Source: DATGLG01 sp035294245 (GTDB lineage: Bacteria > Pseudomonadota > Alphaproteobacteria > JACZXZ01). Taken from it: a stretch of DNA of 64,000 nt. The stretch's first letter is position 1. Every line of letters begins with the position of its first letter. The position numbers were made by a program, and so were the translations under genes. The stretch is taken from NCBI GenBank assembly GCA_035294245.1, contig DATGLG010000041.1:164776-228775 (forward strand), given 5' to 3'. Shown here piece by piece: positions 1 to 7,804 of this stretch. The notes under the pieces were generated by a model that had not been told where the DNA came from, searched no databases, and worked only from the letters and a program-made list of their open reading frames with translations.

Positions 1-1
1 G

Positions 2-169
2 GCCCGGGCCAATCCCTTCTTCTACATGATCGATGGCTTCCGCTACGGCTTCATCGGCCATGCGGACGGCTCGCTGCTCGCCGGAGTCCTGGTGCTCCTG
101 GGCACCAATCTGGTGCTCTGGTGCGTCTGCCTGCTCATGTTCGCGAGGGGCTATAAGCTCAAGGCTTAG
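2..169 (+). CDS. ABC-2 type exporter permease, C-terminal fragment
   Basis: Only the last 55 residues are in the window; the gene starts before base 1. The frame shows the block NPFFYMIDGFRYGFIG, then one hydrophobic helix and the short basic end ARGYKLKA before TAG at 167-169. This block followed by a last membrane helix is the usual end of YadH/NodJ-type ABC-2 permeases, the membrane half of exporters that pair with a separate ATPase. The substrate cannot be told from this part. The gene runs in the same direction as argD, but a good promoter lies in the 111-base gap, so it is probably a separate transcription unit. Confidence 0.75.
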   Translation, partial: ARANPFFYMIDGFRYGFIGHADGSLLAGVLVLLGTNLVLWCVCLLMFARGYKLKA

Positions 170-191
170 GGCGACGATCTCCCCATCTCAA

Positions 192-220
192 TTGACACCA
201 TCAGGTCGAATGCCAATACT
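192..220 (+). promoter_or_regulatory. Candidate sigma-70 promoter of the argD-argF-hslO operon
   Basis: A perfect -35 hexamer TTGACA lies at 192-197. After a 17-base spacer follows AATACT at 215-220, which matches four of six bases of the -10 consensus. The start point would fall near 227, about 50 bases before argD. It is a prediction from spacing and consensus only. Confidence 0.5.
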
Positions 221-280
221 CACCGGCTTTCTGCGCCCTTTTCGGGCGCACGCCTCTGTCGGGACAGCGTGGAGGAGACC

Positions 281-1468
281 GTGATCCCAGCCCTGATGCC
301 CACCTATAACCGGTGCAACATCGCCTTCGAGCGGGGCGAGGGGGCGTATCTCTACGCGACCGACGGGCGCCGATTCCTGGATTTCGCGAGCGGGATCGCG
401 GTCACGGGGCTGGGCCATTCCCATCCCCATCTGGTCAAGACCCTCATCGAGCAGGGCCAGAAGCTCTGGCATTGCTCGAACATCTTCCAGATTCCCGACC
501 AGCAGCGCCTGGCCGAGCGGCTGGTGGCGCGCAGCTTCGCGGATACGGTGTTCTTCTGCAATTCGGGGGCGGAGGCTCTCGAAGGCGGGATCAAGCTCGT
601 CCGCAAATACCACGACGAGACCGGCCATCCCGAGCGCTACCGCGTCATCTGCTTCCACAACGCCTTTCACGGCCGCACCCTCGCGACCATCGCGGCGGGC
701 GGGCAGGAGAAGCACCTCAAGGGCTTCGACCCGATGGTGCAGGGCTTCGACCATGTCGCCTTCGAGAATCTCAACGAGGTGCGCAATGCCGTGACGCCGG
801 AAACGGCTGCGATCCTCGTCGAGCCGGTGCAGGGCGAAGGCGGGCTGCGCGCCGCCCGGCCGGAATTCCTCAAAGGCCTGCGCGAGGTCTGCGACGAGTT
901 CGGCCTCCTCCTCTTCATGGACGAGGTGCAATGCGGCATGGGCCGCACGGGCAAGCTCTTCGCCCATGAATGGGCGGGAGTGAGGCCCGACGTGCTGTCC
1001 ACGGCCAAGGCGCTGGGGGGCGGCTTCCCCGTCGGCGCCGTCCTCGCCACCGAGAAGGCCGCGATCGGCATGACGGTCGGAACGCACGGCTCCACCTTCG
1101 GCGGCAACCCGCTCGCCATGGCGGTGGCGAATGCGGTGCTCGACGTCATGCTCGCGGACGGCTTCCTCGATGGCGTGGCGAGCAAGGGCGAGCGCTTCGG
1201 CAAGCGCCTTGAGAAGCTCGTCAAGTCCCATCCGGGCGTCTTCAGCGATGTGCGGGGCATGGGCCTCATGCGCGGACTCAAATGCGCCGACGGGCTCGCC
1301 GCCGCCGACATCGTTGCCAGGCTGCGGGAGAGCGGCCTCTTGACCGTCGCCGCCGGCGAGAATGTCATCCGGCTGCTGCCGCCTCTCATCGCCGAGGACG
1401 CCCATTTCGACGAGGCCCTTGCCATCCTCGAGAAGACGGCGGCGACGGCCAAGCCGGCGAAGCCATGA
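281..1468 (+). CDS. argD: Acetylornithine aminotransferase
   Basis: PLP enzyme of arginine synthesis that transfers an amino group from glutamate to N-acetylglutamate semialdehyde. The protein has the class III aminotransferase layout: a DFASGIAVTGLGHSHP block near the N-terminus, SGAEALEGGIKLVRK, the DEVQCGMGRTG block and the PLP lysine in STAKALGGG (about Lys243). Length (395 aa) fits the family. The frame is open to a GTG at 269, but GGAGGAG at 271-277 lies just ahead of the GTG at 281, which gives the usual N-terminus close to LMPTYNRC, so 281 is preferred. argF follows nine bases downstream. Some ArgD enzymes also act on succinyldiaminopimelate; that cannot be judged here. Confidence 0.95.
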   Translation: MIPALMPTYNRCNIAFERGEGAYLYATDGRRFLDFASGIAVTGLGHSHPHLVKTLIEQGQKLWHCSNIFQIPDQQRLAERLVARSFADTVFFCNSGAEALEGGIKLVRKYHDETGHPERYRVICFHNAFHGRTLATIAAGGQEKHLKGFDPMVQGFDHVAFENLNEVRNAVTPETAAILVEPVQGEGGLRAARPEFLKGLREVCDEFGLLLFMDEVQCGMGRTGKLFAHEWAGVRPDVLSTAKALGGGFPVGAVLATEKAAIGMTVGTHGSTFGGNPLAMAVANAVLDVMLADGFLDGVASKGERFGKRLEKLVKSHPGVFSDVRGMGLMRGLKCADGLAAADIVARLRESGLLTVAAGENVIRLLPPLIAEDAHFDEALAILEKTAATAKPAKP

Positions 1469-1477
1469 GTCGCGCGC

Positions 1478-2392
1478 ATGAGCCCGAGCAATAAGCCGCG
1501 GCATTTTCTCGATCTGGACCGGTTCGACAAGGCGACCCTGCGGCACATCCTCGAGCTCGGAAAGGCGTTCAAGCGCGGCGAGGGGCTCGACAAGCAACCG
1601 CTCAAGGGCAAGACCCTTGCCATGCTCTTCGAGAAGCCCTCGACCCGCACGCGGGTCTCCTTCGAGGTGGGCATGCGCCGCCTGGGCGGCGAGGTGGTCG
1701 TGCTCGAGCGCGACGGCATGCAGCTCGGGCGCGGCGAAACGGTGGCCGATACCGCGCGCGTGCTGTCCCGCTATGTCGATGCGATCATGCTGCGCACCAC
1801 CAAGGAGGAGAAGCTCCTGGAGCTCGCCGAGCACGCCACGGTTCCCGTCATCAACGGACTGACTGACCGCACGCATCCCTGCCAGCTCATGGCCGATGTG
1901 ATGACCTTCGAGGAGCATCGCGGGCCGATCGCGGGCAAGGTGGTGGCCTGGGCCGGGGACGGCAACAACATGGCGACCTCGTGGATCCACGCGGCCCTGC
2001 GCTTCGGCTTCACGCTGAGGCTGGCCTGCCCGAAGGAGCTGGGCCCGCCGCAGCAGATTGTCGCATGGGCGCGCAAGGAGGGCGCCAATGTCCTCGTCAC
2101 CGACAAGATCGAGGAGGCGATGGCCGGCGCCGATTGCGTCGTGACCGATACCTGGGTGTCCATGGGCGAGAAGGAGGTTGACACCCGCTATGCGCTCCTC
2201 CCGCCCTACCAGGTCGACGAGCGCGTGATGAAGCTCGCCAAGCCGGACGCGATCTTCATGCACTGCCTGCCGGCGCATCGCGGCGAGGAGGTGACGCCCG
2301 CGGTGATCGACGGGCCGCAATCGGTGGTTTGGGACGAGGCCGGCAACCGCCTGCCGGCGCAGCAGGGCATTCTTGTCTGGTGTCTGAGTTGA
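1478..2392 (+). CDS. argF: Ornithine carbamoyltransferase
   Basis: Cytoplasmic enzyme that joins carbamoyl phosphate and ornithine to citrulline, the sixth step of arginine synthesis. The 304-residue product carries all signature motifs: STRTR for carbamoyl phosphate binding (55-59), HPCQ (133-136), the DxxxSMG ornithine loop (224-230) and HCLP (262-265). ATG 1478 is nine bases after the argD stop, so the two are co-transcribed, and hslO overlaps its end by 13 bases. The pairing argD-argF-hslO is a common alphaproteobacterial order. Nothing odd is seen. Confidence 0.97.
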   Translation: MSPSNKPRHFLDLDRFDKATLRHILELGKAFKRGEGLDKQPLKGKTLAMLFEKPSTRTRVSFEVGMRRLGGEVVVLERDGMQLGRGETVADTARVLSRYVDAIMLRTTKEEKLLELAEHATVPVINGLTDRTHPCQLMADVMTFEEHRGPIAGKVVAWAGDGNNMATSWIHAALRFGFTLRLACPKELGPPQQIVAWARKEGANVLVTDKIEEAMAGADCVVTDTWVSMGEKEVDTRYALLPPYQVDERVMKLAKPDAIFMHCLPAHRGEEVTPAVIDGPQSVVWDEAGNRLPAQQGILVWCLS

Positions 2393-3360
2393 GCCCGGGC
2401 GGCGCCGGCGGCCCCGCGCGCGACGACGACCTCGTTCAGCCGTTCCAGGTCGAGGCCCACGCGATCCGCGGGCGACTCGTGCGGCTGGGCCCGCTCGTCG
2501 ACGAGGTGCTGTCTCGGCACGCCTATCCCGAGCCCGTTGCCATGCTGCTGGGCCAGACCCTCGCTCTCGCGGCGACCCTGGCCGGAACCTTCAAATATGA
2601 CGGCGTCTTCACCCTGCAGACCAAGGGCGACGGCCCCGTCAGCATGCTCGTCGCCGACGTCACCAGCAAGGGCGAGATCCGCGGCTATGCCCGCTTCGAC
2701 GAGGCGCGTCTCGCCGAAGCCGAGGAGGAGGCCTCGACCGGCCACGGCGTCCATGGGGCGGTACCGCGGCTGCTGGGCGCCGGCTATCTCGCTTTCACGG
2801 TCGATCAGGGGCCGAATACCGACCGCTATCAGGGAATCGTCGATCTGCAGGGTGCGGAGCTCGTCGATTGCGTCCACCATTATTTCCGCCAATCGGAGCA
2901 GCTCGATGCCGCCTTCAAGCTGGCGGTGGGGCGCGGTGAGGGCAGGGCGGGAGCGGCCTGGCGCGCCGCCGGCATCATGCTGCAGCGGCTGCCCCTCACC
3001 GGCGGCGAAGGCGGGGCGGCGCTCGACGAGGCGGCCAAGGACGCGCGCGAGGATGGCTGGCGCCGGGCCCTCGTCATGATGGGAAGCGCGACGACCGAGG
3101 AGCTGCTCGATCCCGCCCTTGGCGCCCATGATCTCCTCTATCGGCTCTTCCACGAGGATGGCGTGCGCGTGTTCCGTCAGCGCCCGCTCAAGGCCGGCTG
3201 CCGCTGCTCGGAGGCGCGCGTGGTCACCGTGTTGCGGGCGCTATCTCCGGAGGAGCTCGAGGAGATGAAGGTCGACGGCAAGGTCACCGTCGTCTGCCAG
3301 TTCTGCATGCGTCAATACGTCTTCGACGAGGACGCGCTCAAGACCGTGCTTGCATCTTGA
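2380..3360 (+). CDS. hslO: Hsp33 redox-regulated chaperone
   Basis: Holdase chaperone that is switched on by oxidation: zinc is released from a C-terminal cysteine cluster and the protein unfolds and dimerises to hold clients. The cluster is complete here, CRC in GCRCSEARV and CQFC in VVCQFCMRQ, near the C-terminus. GTG 2380 is the best start because it gives the normal Hsp33 N-terminus and overlaps the argF stop by 13 bases, which suggests translational coupling; the frame itself stays open back to 2329. Length (326 aa) is a little over the usual 290-330. Co-transcription with argDF ties it to the arginine operon by position only; no functional link is evident. Confidence 0.93.
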   Translation: MSELSPGGAGGPARDDDLVQPFQVEAHAIRGRLVRLGPLVDEVLSRHAYPEPVAMLLGQTLALAATLAGTFKYDGVFTLQTKGDGPVSMLVADVTSKGEIRGYARFDEARLAEAEEEASTGHGVHGAVPRLLGAGYLAFTVDQGPNTDRYQGIVDLQGAELVDCVHHYFRQSEQLDAAFKLAVGRGEGRAGAAWRAAGIMLQRLPLTGGEGGAALDEAAKDAREDGWRRALVMMGSATTEELLDPALGAHDLLYRLFHEDGVRVFRQRPLKAGCRCSEARVVTVLRALSPEELEEMKVDGKVTVVCQFCMRQYVFDEDALKTVLAS

Positions 3361-3428
3361 CGATGAGGCCGCGCGCCGTCCATCTAGGGGCGGTTCGTTC
3401 CGGCGATCTTTTCAAGGAGAGCCAGATA

Positions 3429-4025
3429 ATGGCGGTAGGCCCCCTCACTCGTCTTCTCCCCGCTCTCGCTCTTCTGCTGCTCGTCGGCGGATGCAACACG
3501 CCGCTGCCGCCGCAGCAATTCTCCGAGCTGAGCTGGAGCAACCTTCCGCCCTTCAGGCTCAACGTGGCGCGCGTCGAGGTGGTGCGGCAATACATGCCGA
3601 GCGATACGCCGCCCCATGTCGACACGCTGACGCCGCGCACGCTCATCGACTCCGCCGATCGCTGGGCGCGCGACCGGCTGGTCGCCGTGGGCAATTCCGG
3701 CGTCGCCCGCTTCATCATCACGGATGCGAGCGTCGTCGAAGTGCCGCTCCCCGTAAACAAGGGGCTCGCCTACGCCTTCACCGAGGAGCAGTCGAAGCGC
3801 TATGACGCCCATGTCGCGGTGCGTCTCGAGATCGTCAATGCCCGCGGCTATACGGATGGCGAGGTCAGGGCGGAAGCCAGCAACTCGCGCTCCGTCGCCC
3901 AAAACGCGACTCCGCGTGACATCAACCAGGTCTGGTACCTCATCGTGCAAGGGACCATGCTCGACCTCAACGCCCAGCTCGAGCGAAACATCTACACCTA
4001 TCTCCGTCGTTTCCTGGCGAGCTGA
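3429..4025 (+). CDS. Conserved lipoprotein of unknown function
   Basis: The 198-residue product starts with a short basic segment and a hydrophobic stretch that ends in the lipobox LVGGC (Cys22), so it should be lipidated and anchored in a membrane facing the periplasm. AAGGAGA lies eight bases before ATG 3429, which decides this start over an upstream open stretch. The mature part is mixed alpha/beta in composition, with phrases such as FRLNVARVEVV and NQVWYLIVQGTMLDLN; I do not recognise a named domain. It follows hslO by 68 bases and is convergent with argE. It looks like a conserved alphaproteobacterial lipoprotein, but no function can be given. Confidence 0.7.
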   Translation: MAVGPLTRLLPALALLLLVGGCNTPLPPQQFSELSWSNLPPFRLNVARVEVVRQYMPSDTPPHVDTLTPRTLIDSADRWARDRLVAVGNSGVARFIITDASVVEVPLPVNKGLAYAFTEEQSKRYDAHVAVRLEIVNARGYTDGEVRAEASNSRSVAQNATPRDINQVWYLIVQGTMLDLNAQLERNIYTYLRRFLAS

Positions 4026-4041
4026 GGCTTATCGACGCCGC

Positions 4042-5220
4042 TCAGGCGGCGCAGCGCTCGACGATCCGGCGCAGGAAGGCCTCGCAGGCTCGAACCTGCT
4101 GCAGGGTGATGAACTCGTCGGGCTGGTGCGCCTGGGCGATATTGCCGGGGCCGCAGAGGACGGCCGGGATTCCCGCGGCCTGGAAGAGCCCCGCTTCCGA
4201 GCCATAGGCGACGACACCGGCGCGGTTCTCGCCGGTCATCGCAAGCGCCAGGATCTCGGCCGGTGAGTCGGGCTCGGGGGTGAGGGCGGAGACCGTCACC
4301 AGGACGCGCGTGAAGACGCCGCCCTTCTCGGTGACGGCCTTGAGTCGCGGAGTGACCTTCCGCTCGGCGAACTCGTTGAAGCGCGTAAGAATTTCCTCGC
4401 CGTCCGCAGTCCCCGGCAAGGGGCGGCACTCCCAGACGAAGGTGCATTCGTTGGGGATGATATTGAGCGCCGTGCCGCCCTCGATGGTGCCGACATTAAG
4501 CGTGGTATAGGGCGGGTCGAACTCGCCATCGGAGCTGCCGGGGCGCGGCGGGCGGGCGGCCAGCTCCTCGGCGATCCCGGCAAGGAAATGGATGAGCTCC
4601 GCCGCCGCGATGATCGCCGAGGCGCCGCGATGGGTGCCGCTCGAATGGCCTTCGCGCCCGACCACGCGGGTCTCAAGCGCCATGACGCCCTTATGGGCGT
4701 TCACGACCTTCATCTCGGTCGGCTCGCCGACGATGATGAGGCGCGGCCGCGGAAGCTCCGCTACGATCTCCCGGATCATGGGGACAACGCCGATGCAGCC
4801 CACCTCCTCGTCGAAGGAGAAGGCGAGATGGATGGGGGTTGCCAGCTTGCGCTGCGCGATCTCCGGCACCAGCGCGAGCGCCACCGCGATGAAGCTCTTC
4901 ATGTCGGCGGTGCCGCGGCCATACAGACGGCCGTCGCGCTCCACCAGCTTGAAGGGATCGCTCGTCCAGGCCTGACCCAGGACGGGTACCACGTCGGTAT
5001 GCCCCGAGAGAACGATGCCGCCAACATCCTGCGGTCCGATCGTGGCATAGAGATTGGCCTTGTTGCGCGCCTCGTTATAGATGAAGCGCGAGGGGATGCC
5101 GTGCTCGGCCAAATAGGCTTCCACCCATTCGATGAGCGCAAGGTTCGATTTGGCGGAGGTGGTGTCGAACGCGATCAGGCGCTCGATCATCTGAACGGGA
5201 GTGAAAGAGGGTATCGTCAT
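4042..5220 (-). CDS. argE: Acetylornithine deacetylase
   Basis: Zinc hydrolase of the M20 family that removes the acetyl group from N-acetylornithine. The metal-site motifs are present: GHTDVVP (His and Asp ligands), GRGTADMKSF, the catalytic/metal pair in DEEVGC and a C-terminal histidine in QAHQPDEF. A 392-residue protein from ATG 5220 fits the family; the frame is open to 5289, and the extra residues there look unlike the family, so 5220 is preferred although no clear ribosome binding site is seen. It lies close to argD and argF but on the other strand, 17 bases past the lipoprotein stop. The ArgE-type route makes this a linear acetyl cycle unless an argJ exists elsewhere. Confidence 0.9.
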   Translation of the reverse strand: MTIPSFTPVQMIERLIAFDTTSAKSNLALIEWVEAYLAEHGIPSRFIYNEARNKANLYATIGPQDVGGIVLSGHTDVVPVLGQAWTSDPFKLVERDGRLYGRGTADMKSFIAVALALVPEIAQRKLATPIHLAFSFDEEVGCIGVVPMIREIVAELPRPRLIIVGEPTEMKVVNAHKGVMALETRVVGREGHSSGTHRGASAIIAAAELIHFLAGIAEELAARPPRPGSSDGEFDPPYTTLNVGTIEGGTALNIIPNECTFVWECRPLPGTADGEEILTRFNEFAERKVTPRLKAVTEKGGVFTRVLVTVSALTPEPDSPAEILALAMTGENRAGVVAYGSEAGLFQAAGIPAVLCGPGNIAQAHQPDEFITLQQVRACEAFLRRIVERCAA

Positions 5221-5311
5221 GGGGTGCGGCGCGGCGAAAGCGGAAAAATGACCGGCGCGATGTTCGCCGATCATTCCCGCCTTGTCCATAGCGCCGCCCC
5301 GGCTCGGCGCC

Positions 5312-5944
5312 TCAGGTGTCCTGGTGCGCCGTCACGCGAGGGTTGCCGATCATCGCGAGGAACTCGCGCCGCGTCGACGGGTCGGAGCGGAATTGGCCGA
5401 GCATGCGGCTCGTCACCATGGTGACGCCGGATTTGTGGACGCCGCGCGTGGTCATGCATTGGTGGGTCGCCTCGACGGCGACGGCGACACCCTGGGGCTC
5501 CAACACCTCGCTGATTGTGTTGGCGATCTGTGCCGTGAATTTCTCCTGGATCTGCAGGCGCTTCGCATAGACCTCGACGAGCCGGGCGAGCTTGCTGATG
5601 CCGACCACGCGGCGATTGGGCAGATAGGCGATGTGGACCTTGCCGATGATCGGCGCCAGGTGATGCTCGCAATGGGACTCGAAGCGGATGTCCCGCAGCA
5701 CCACCATCTCGTCATAGCCCTCGGTCTCCTCGAAGGTGGCGCGCAGCATGTCGTAGGGATCTTCCCCATAGCCGGCAAACCATTCCTTGAAGGCGCGCGC
5801 GACGCGCGCCGGCGTCTCGCGCAGCCCTTCGCGATCGGGATCATCGCCGGTCCAGCGAAGCAGAACCCGGACGGCGCGCTCGACCTCGTCCTGGCTCGGC
5901 GCCGCCGTCTCGGAAACGGGGGTTGGAAATGTCACGGGCTTCAT
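5312..5944 (-). CDS. folE: GTP cyclohydrolase I
   Basis: Zinc enzyme that turns GTP into dihydroneopterin triphosphate, the first step of folate and tetrahydropterin synthesis. Visible motifs are SHCEHHLAPIIGKVHIAY with the zinc cysteine and catalytic histidines, GISKLARLVEVYAKRLQ, and the second zinc cysteine in HQCMTTRGV. The 210-residue length from ATG 5944 matches the family; the frame is open to 6046 but the added residues are unrelated. It is transcribed in the same direction as apaG and argE, with 90-160 base gaps. Confidence 0.95.
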   Translation of the reverse strand: MKPVTFPTPVSETAAPSQDEVERAVRVLLRWTGDDPDREGLRETPARVARAFKEWFAGYGEDPYDMLRATFEETEGYDEMVVLRDIRFESHCEHHLAPIIGKVHIAYLPNRRVVGISKLARLVEVYAKRLQIQEKFTAQIANTISEVLEPQGVAVAVEATHQCMTTRGVHKSGVTMVTSRMLGQFRSDPSTRREFLAMIGNPRVTAHQDT

Positions 5945-6103
5945 GGCCTCAATCGGCCTCCTTGCTCGACGGCTGAACGATGGCGGCAGGCATAGGCGTG
6001 CCATGGGGGCGGGAGACGACAAGGAGATGATATTGTCCTGCCGCAAGTCAAGCGCTCGCGAAGGTCGCGGAGTCCTGCCGCCGCGCCATCTCCCCGAGCG
6101 TCC

Positions 6104-6508
6104 TCAGTTGATCGGCCGGCGGCCATAGGGGCTGTCGAGGGAGAAGGCGGGCACGGCGATCTCGAAACGCTCGCCGCGCGCGCTTTCCATCTCGTAGCTG
6201 CCGCGCATGATCCCCGAAGGCGTCGGGAGCGGCGTCCCGCTGGTATATTCATAGGCGTCGCCGGGGCGCAGTACGGGCTGCTCGCCGACCACGCCGGCGC
6301 CGCGCACCTCCTGGATCCGCCCAAAGCCGTCGGTGATCTGCCAATAGCGGTTGCGCAGCTGCACCGTGTCCTTCCCCCGGTTCTCGATTCGCACGTGATA
6401 GGCCCAGACGAAGTGGTTCTCGCCGGGATTCGACTGGTCCTCGAGGAAAATCGGCTCGACGGAGACCTTGATGGCGTGCGTCGTTGCTTCGTACATCGGC
6501 AAGCTCAT
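6104..6508 (-). CDS. apaG: ApaG domain protein
   Basis: A 134-residue single-domain protein of the ApaG/DUF525 family. Typical blocks are WAYHVRIENRG, QLRNRYWQITDG, VVGEQPVLRPGDAYEYTSG and MRGSYEM, which build an immunoglobulin-like beta sandwich. In enteric bacteria apaG sits beside the diadenosine tetraphosphatase gene apaH; here it stands alone beside folE. The molecular role is unknown for the family. ATG 6508 is the first of two nearby in-frame methionines; a weak AGGGGA lies about ten bases upstream. Confidence 0.93.
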   Translation of the reverse strand: MSLPMYEATTHAIKVSVEPIFLEDQSNPGENHFVWAYHVRIENRGKDTVQLRNRYWQITDGFGRIQEVRGAGVVGEQPVLRPGDAYEYTSGTPLPTPSGIMRGSYEMESARGERFEIAVPAFSLDSPYGRRPIN

Positions 6509-6617
6509 GACAGGCGCAATTCCCCTTTGGCGGAGCGTGCCGCGGGGGCTCCCATCGCGATTCTAAGATGCGCTGCGGCTTTGTCCAGGCTGTCGCCGTG
6601 ACGCGGGCGATGGCCGG

Positions 6618-7580
6618 TCAATCGCCGCGGCTGCAGGAGCCGCCGCCGAGCACGCAGAAGCGGGCGCAATGGGGGTGATTGAGCTTCACCGCACCCTCGG
6701 CTTCCGCGAGGCTTCGTCCCATCACGAAACGGTTGTCATAGGGAATGAGCGTGCAGGGCATCACGACGGCGCGTGCCTCGCCCTTGCGCTTGACGACCAT
6801 GCGCGAGCTCGCGCACATGACCGAGCTCGGATCGACGTGGAGAATGCCCCAGCAAGCCTCGGTGATTTCCGGCACATCGAGGGTGGCGTCCATCTCAGGG
6901 AAGAGCATGAGGGCGGCAGGGTCGTCGGCATCGATGGGAAGGCCGAGCTCGCGAAAGAGCCGCGCATAGCCTTGGCGCAAGACAGGCTCCGCCTCGCCCC
7001 AGCAGGTCCGTCCCGCGACTCTGACGACAAAGCCATTCTCGGCCAGCCATCTCAACCCGGCGATCGCCGGTTTCCAGCTCTGGCGGCCGCGCTCGAGGCA
7101 ATGCAGCGCCTCGGTATAGTGATCGAGCGAGACGCGTATGATGAGCCGCGCGCCGAAGCGCGCCCTGAGCGCGAGAAGCGCCGTTGCGCGCCTCATCATC
7201 GGCTTCATCGCGTTGGTCAGGACCAGCGCGCGGAAGCCGCGCGCCATCGTCTCCTCGAGAATGGCGATGAAATGCGGGTTCATGAACGGCTCGCCGCCCG
7301 TGAAGGCGATCTCCTGCGTCGGGAGCGCCCGCGCGGCGATCTCGTCGAGAAAGGGGACGACATCGGCCGTTTCGAGATAGGCGAGCCGGTCGTTTCTCGG
7401 GCTCGATTCGATATAGCAGTTGCGGCAGGTGAGATTGCAGAGCGTGCCGGTGTTGAACCACAAGGTCGTCAGCGCCTTGAGCGCGACGGCGGCGCGCCGC
7501 TCGCCCTTCGCGGTCCAATCGGGATCCCGGAACTTGCGGCGGTCGAGAGTGGCCTGGATGGTCGCCGCGGGATTGCTCAT
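6618..7580 (-). CDS. Radical SAM protein with extra C-terminal cysteines
   Basis: The 320-residue protein has the radical SAM signature CNLTCRNC (CxxxCxxC) that binds the [4Fe-4S] cluster, followed by the usual GGEPFMNP glycine-rich SAM motif, so it should cleave SAM to a 5'-deoxyadenosyl radical. Near the C-terminus a second group of cysteines (CARFCVLGGGSC) could hold an auxiliary cluster as in SPASM/twitch proteins, though it is shorter. AGAGG lies six bases before ATG 7580 and fixes this start; the longer open frame upstream is non-coding. No precursor peptide or partner gene lies beside it, so the substrate is unknown. It is divergent from ggt across 224 bases. Confidence 0.85.
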   Translation of the reverse strand: MSNPAATIQATLDRRKFRDPDWTAKGERRAAVALKALTTLWFNTGTLCNLTCRNCYIESSPRNDRLAYLETADVVPFLDEIAARALPTQEIAFTGGEPFMNPHFIAILEETMARGFRALVLTNAMKPMMRRATALLALRARFGARLIIRVSLDHYTEALHCLERGRQSWKPAIAGLRWLAENGFVVRVAGRTCWGEAEPVLRQGYARLFRELGLPIDADDPAALMLFPEMDATLDVPEITEACWGILHVDPSSVMCASSRMVVKRKGEARAVVMPCTLIPYDNRFVMGRSLAEAEGAVKLNHPHCARFCVLGGGSCSRGD

Positions 7581-7804
7581 ATCGCCTCTGATTCGCGCCG
7601 ACGGGCTCGACGCAGTTCTCGAATGACGCCGATATTCCCAATCCCGAACTTTTAAGGGGCCCTCCGCCGCCGATGCAATCACAATCGCGTTAAGATCGCG
7701 CGATATGGAGGAGCGCCGGGCCGGGCGCATTGCTTTACACGCGGCACGGCCTCTGGCAGGGTTTTGCCCCTCAGCCCGACCGCTTGGACCTTCAAGAGGC
7801 GACG

